Of a stretch of DNA of 64,000 nt, positions 60,732 to 64,000 are shown in pieces. This DNA comes from JAVJST01 sp965229715. GTDB lineage: Bacteria > Pseudomonadota > Alphaproteobacteria > Rhodospirillales > Casp-alpha2. The notes beneath the pieces are model-generated. The model ran no database searches and was not told the origin of the DNA. It saw nothing but the letters and a program-made list of their open reading frames with translations. Positions within the stretch are counted from its first letter, which is position 1, and each line of letters begins with the position of its first letter. The stretch spans positions 958,917 through 1,022,916 of the forward strand of contig CBDDJL010000004.1 of assembly GCA_965229715.1 (NCBI GenBank), written 5' to 3'. The position numbers and the translations under genes are program-made.

Positions 60732-61938
60732 TAAACGAACAACGGTTTGACGATTTGCGTTTCACGCCCGTCGGACGAAACGACGGTTAACGTCAACGCG
60801 ACCTCACCCTCCTGGGTGAGCTGGTCCGGCCTTATCGTGATCGTATCCGCAACGATCCGATCATTTTCCTGCCGATCGATAATTTGGCGTGATGTGAGAG
60901 GGACCGTGCCCGACGAAGAACCGAGATTGATTTCGTAACTAAACCCGACGTTGGGCGGAATTCGGATCAGCGTGACAACATGGTGCTCCATTTCCCGATC
61001 CATCACGACAGTCAGACCGTCTCCGTTCGGAGAAATCTGCTGTTGCGTGATTTTCTCAACCATCGACGGATCAGACGTAACCCCGACAATGAATCCGATG
61101 GGACCCGCATCGGCAACCGTAAACGGCTTGGCGTGCTCTCGTTTGAAGTACTGCTTTTTCAACGCAACGGTCACGGGATCGGACGGGTTCGCTGCATAGG
61201 CTTCGTCGATATGCGATCCGATAGGCGGATGCTGCAGTGCATTGCTGCCGGACGCCCATAGCGCCGTGGCAGCAAGGCTCCAGTTCATGACCGCTTCGTC
61301 ACCGAGTTTCTTGTATTTCTCGACCAACGGACGCAAATCGCCGGGCGACGAGACCATCCGATCTGCCGTGAAAACGACGTCATCCAAATCGATATCGGGT
61401 TTTCGTGGGTAATGCGGATAAATGCAAAAATCGCCTCCACATAGCGAAGATCACCCGACCCCATGTAAGCGCCCCAGAGAATATCCAAGTGGCTGGCGTT
61501 CGAGACGGAAATCGCCATCGGCGTCGTGGGTTGCGTCTTAAGCCAGTCAACCGATCTCTGCGGTATTTTCCAACGCTCGAAGAACGCCAGTGCTGCATCT
61601 TCACGGCCGGCGTACCAGAGTGCCTGGGCAACGATAGCGACGGCGTTATCGTGGTCGACCTGCTCTACCCACTCAGGCACACGCTCTGGATAGGCACGAA
61701 ACACGCTGCTCAACCAGCCGATCATCGGCGGTCGATTATTCGAGTCGGCAAATTTCTCCGATCGCAACAGATGTAAAACCTTTTCGACCTTCTTCGGATC
61801 GGGTTCTTTGTAGAAATAGGTAAACAGACTGCCGTCGCCAGCAGTCCACTCGGTCGCTTCGGCGTTAGCCGCCAGTGTTGAAAAGACGCCGAGGATCAAA
61901 CCAACCACGGCGCCAACAATAATTCTTCTTACCGTCAT
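60728..61938 (-). pseudogene. secreted protein gene split by a -1 frameshift
   Basis: ATG 61938 (after GAGGAAAA) opens a frame with a signal peptide (VRRIIVGAVVGLILGVF, ending ANAE) and a helical, TPR-like part up to about codon 181, then runs 36 codons in a sequence unlike its surroundings to a stop at 61285. From 61396 the -1 frame (starting DIDLDDVVFTADRM) carries on with matching character for 222 codons to 60728. Joined, the product would be about 403 residues. The upper half looks like a helical repeat protein, the lower half like a beta-rich domain; no family recognised. It may be a mutation, an assembly error, or programmed frameshifting at A-AAC-CCG. Confidence 0.7.
61396..61402 (-). 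other. canonical -1 slippery heptamer A AAC CCG
   Basis: On the minus strand the heptamer lies in the X-XXY-YYZ phase relative to the upstream frame (codons AAC and CCG). Slipping back one base leads exactly into the downstream frame (GAT ATC GAT). A weak stem CGGAT with GTCCG lies 40-70 bases downstream. Confidence 0.5.
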
Positions 61939-62148
61939 GGTATTTTTTCCTCGTCTGGTTACGTGCATTAAACGCGCATGATCAACTTTTGGTAGTTGAA
62001 TGGAAAGAAGAAACGGCTTCTCAACTGCATGCATTGCACAGGGAAATTCAGCGCCTTCCGTAAAGATATAGGCGCGCGCACTATAGTGGCGCCAACCATC
62101 GAACGGATGGCGTGCAACACGCTCGGCCGGTCTACTGCTTAGCCCGGA

Positions 62149-62979
62149 TCAGTAATCCCGCGTCTTTTCCGCGCCGGCATAGAGGATTTCCGCCCACGCC
62201 CGGTTGGCCTTGTCGCGCGCGGCAACGGCGTCGGCGTCCATGTCGGCGGCGGGCCGGGACAGTATCGTAAAGTTGCCGAAGCGGTCCTCGCCACGGGCGT
62301 GCTGCGCGTAGCCGTCGCCCAGGACCTGGCGGACGGTGGGCCTGATGTAGCCCTGGACGACGAAGCCGACGCGCCGGTCCGCGCTCGTGTTCGGCTTCGA
62401 ACCGTGCACCACCCACGGATGGTGGAGCGACATCTGGCCCGGTTCCAGAATCAAGTCGACCGCCTTGCTCTCGTCGATGTCCTCGATCGCCTGGCCGCGG
62501 GTCAGGATATTGTCCTCGGCGAAGGTCTCGGCATGCGCGAAGCGTCCGCTCCGATGGCTGCCCGGGATCATCGCCATGCAGCCGTTGGTGGGATTGCTGG
62601 GGGTGAGCGCGATCCACGCCGTGACGCCTTCGTAGGGCTTGAGTCCCATGTAGGCGCCGTCCTGGTGCCAGCTGACGTAACCCCTGCTTTCCGGTTCCTT
62701 GGCGAAAATCACGGTACCGTAAACGAGGAAATCGGGCCCCAGCAGGTCCGCAGCCCGGTCGAGCAGGCGGGCATCGTGCACCAGCTCGTCGAGAAAGCGG
62801 AACAGCAGATGGGCATTGTTGCGCCCGGCGCCGGCGAAGGTCTCCGGATAACGCGCCTCGGCGTCTTCGAGACGCTTCCGGATGTCCGCCGCCTCACCCG
62901 GCGTCAGCAAGTCGACCGGGGCGAGAAACCCGTCCCGCTCGTAAGCCTCGATCTGGGCTGCATTCAACGCTTTCGGCAT
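62149..62979 (-). CDS. phytanoyl-CoA dioxygenase (PhyH) family protein
   Basis: This 276-residue Fe(II)/2-oxoglutarate dioxygenase has the HxD pair in SWHQDGAYMGL (about residues 103-113), the distal His in HHPWVVHGSKPN and the oxoglutarate Arg in RRVGFVVQGY. Family members hydroxylate acyl-CoAs, ectoine, phosphonates and amino compounds. ATG 62979 (MPKALNAA) fits the family start. It begins four bases after the binding-protein gene, so the hydroxylated compound may be imported by that transporter. The gap 61939-62148 holds no clear feature. Confidence 0.9.
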   Translation of the reverse strand: MPKALNAAQIEAYERDGFLAPVDLLTPGEAADIRKRLEDAEARYPETFAGAGRNNAHLLFRFLDELVHDARLLDRAADLLGPDFLVYGTVIFAKEPESRGYVSWHQDGAYMGLKPYEGVTAWIALTPSNPTNGCMAMIPGSHRSGRFAHAETFAEDNILTRGQAIEDIDESKAVDLILEPGQMSLHHPWVVHGSKPNTSADRRVGFVVQGYIRPTVRQVLGDGYAQHARGEDRFGNFTILSRPAADMDADAVAARDKANRAWAEILYAGAEKTRDY

Positions 62980-62983
62980 GGCT

Positions 62984-64000
62984 TCATTCCAGCGACGCTT
63001 TGGCTTCCTGCAATCGCTGTAGCAGCAGTTCGCGCTGCGGCGCAAGCCGGTAAGGCGTACAGCGCGCGATATCCGCTTCCAGATCGTCCCACTGCAGGGC
63101 GTCGAGTTCGGCGGCCGAGAACCGGCCGAAGACATCCGGGTCGCCCATCTGCGCCACGGGCGTGCCGACGCTGCCGATGAACGCGGCGCGGTGGGCGCTC
63201 GCCGGTTCCATCATGTAGGCGAGGTAGTCCTCGGCGGCGACTGGGTCGCGCGCCCACGCCGCGACGCCGGTAACCTCGGCGAAGGCGATGCCGCCGGCAT
63301 CGGGCGTCACCGCCAGCACGTCGGACCGGCCGGCCAGCCGCGCCGGCGATGCGGTGTAGCTGCCGCCCGAGAGGTAGAACGCGATTTCGCCGTCGGCGAG
63401 CGCACGGTTCAACGCACCATGATCGCCGCTGACCATGGCGGCGTTCGCGAACCAGGCCCGGGCCTTGACCGAAAACGCCGCCAGCTCGGGTCCGTCGAGA
63501 CGCCGGAACGGGTCGAAGCCGCACGCCATGGCGATGTGAAAGACGTTGAAGTCGGCCATGTCCATGACGCCGTAGCGCCCGTGCATCGCCGGATCGTCGG
63601 CGAGGTTGAAACCTTCGGCCTTTGCCGTCGCAGGCGAGACGAGATGTTTGTTGATGACGAGATTGAACGGCCCGAACCGCTGACAGACGCCGAGGGCCGC
63701 CGCACCGTCGGCCCGCATGCAGCAGCCGAACAGATCGCGGAACGCCGGGATCCATCGCGCGGGCTCGGACCCAAAGCGGTCCTCATCGAGGGGATGGATC
63801 ATGCCCATCGGATCGAGCACATCGCGGATGTAGGGGTTGTTGAGGTTGACGAGATCGAAGCCGCCGTCGCCGCGCCCCGATTGAATGAACCGGTCGAGCC
63901 CGGTCGAATCGGTGGCGATCGGCTCGCCCGTCACGTCGACGCCGGTGCGCGCCGTGAACGGCGCGGCCATGTCCGCCCCTTCGTAACCTTCCCAGCCGAT
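62984..64000 (-). CDS. ABC transporter substrate-binding protein, spermidine/putrescine type (5' end outside window)
   Basis: At least 338 residues of a PotD-like periplasmic binding protein; the frame stays open to the right edge with IGWEGYEGADMAAPFTARTG, so the true start and signal peptide lie beyond. Typical blocks are GRGDGGFDLVNLNNPYI, DPMGMIHPLDEDRF, GEIAFYLSGGSYT and the C-terminal AAEDYLAYMMEP. The class takes up polyamines, opines or related amines. Other transporter genes are probably upstream, outside the window. Confidence 0.85.
   Translation of the reverse strand: MGWEGYEGADMAAPFTARTGVDVTGEPIATDSTGLDRFIQSGRGDGGFDLVNLNNPYIRDVLDPMGMIHPLDEDRFGSEPARWIPAFRDLFGCCMRADGAAALGVCQRFGPFNLVINKHLVSPATAKAEGFNLADDPAMHGRYGVMDMADFNVFHIAMACGFDPFRRLDGPELAAFSVKARAWFANAAMVSGDHGALNRALADGEIAFYLSGGSYTASPARLAGRSDVLAVTPDAGGIAFAEVTGVAAWARDPVAAEDYLAYMMEPASAHRAAFIGSVGTPVAQMGDPDVFGRFSAAELDALQWDDLEADIARCTPYRLAPQRELLLQRLQEAKASLE

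Overview
The window is a 64-kb piece of a GC-rich alphaproteobacterial chromosome, most likely from the Rhodospirillales or a close relative. The evidence is two conserved alphaproteobacterial gene blocks in their usual order: aroA-cmk-rpsA-sppA-ihfB-lapA-pyrF-trpF-trpB-trpA-accD-folC (about 10.5-22.3 kb, minus strand) and rnd-kdsD-lptC-lptA-lptB-rpoN-hpf-ptsN beside DUF1150 and hsp20 (43-51.6 kb). Supporting signs are a FYDLN-acid protein, an NDUFA9-like complex I protein and a DUF2270 protein. No phage, integrase, plasmid or CRISPR signal was seen. Layout: 0-1.6 kb has the end of an unknown gene, a MAPEG protein and trxA. 1.7-4.7 kb is a secreted DUF547 protein overlapping two glycosyltransferases. 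4.7-10.5 kb is a LysR-controlled unit with a NitT/TauT-type ABC importer, a zinc alcohol dehydrogenase and a ureohydrolase. 10.5-22.9 kb is the tryptophan/folate/fatty-acid/translation block. 23-32 kb carries tRNA-Ala, a second MAPEG protein, a Rieske oxygenase, a translationally coupled HyuA-HyuB-aminotransferase-racemase operon and two thioredoxin-fold proteins. 32.3-37.5 kb is an unusual PLP decarboxylase, methyltransferase/ATP-grasp fusion and class III aminotransferase locus. 37.8-42.9 kb holds a DMGDH/GcvT-type flavoenzyme, its LysR regulator and a DoeB-like deacylase. 43-51.7 kb is the stress/RpoN/LPS-transport block and tRNA-Leu. 52-64 kb mixes housekeeping genes with catabolic ones (GST, M24 hydrolase, DMFase-like protein, PhyH dioxygenase, ABC binding protein). 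The metabolic theme outside the core blocks is uptake and breakdown of organic nitrogen compounds: hydantoin-like cyclic amides, formamides, N-methylglycines, guanidino and ectoine-like compounds. The most unusual content is partly non-coding. There is a candidate CRP-controlled small RNA at about 37.5-37.6 kb. A ROSE-like thermometer lies in front of hsp20. A multi-hairpin intergenic repeat family has stems that covary between copies (16.4, 43.5 and 55.9 kb, with a partial copy at 25.1 kb). A hairpin with a conserved G-rich, quadruplex-capable loop occurs twice (23.2 and 44.2 kb). A MITE-like element sits at 43.9 kb, and a secreted-protein gene is split exactly at a canonical -1 slippery heptamer (61.4 kb). 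The best candidate for an undescribed biosynthetic function is the 32.4-37.4 kb decarboxylase, methyltransferase-ligase fusion and aminotransferase locus.
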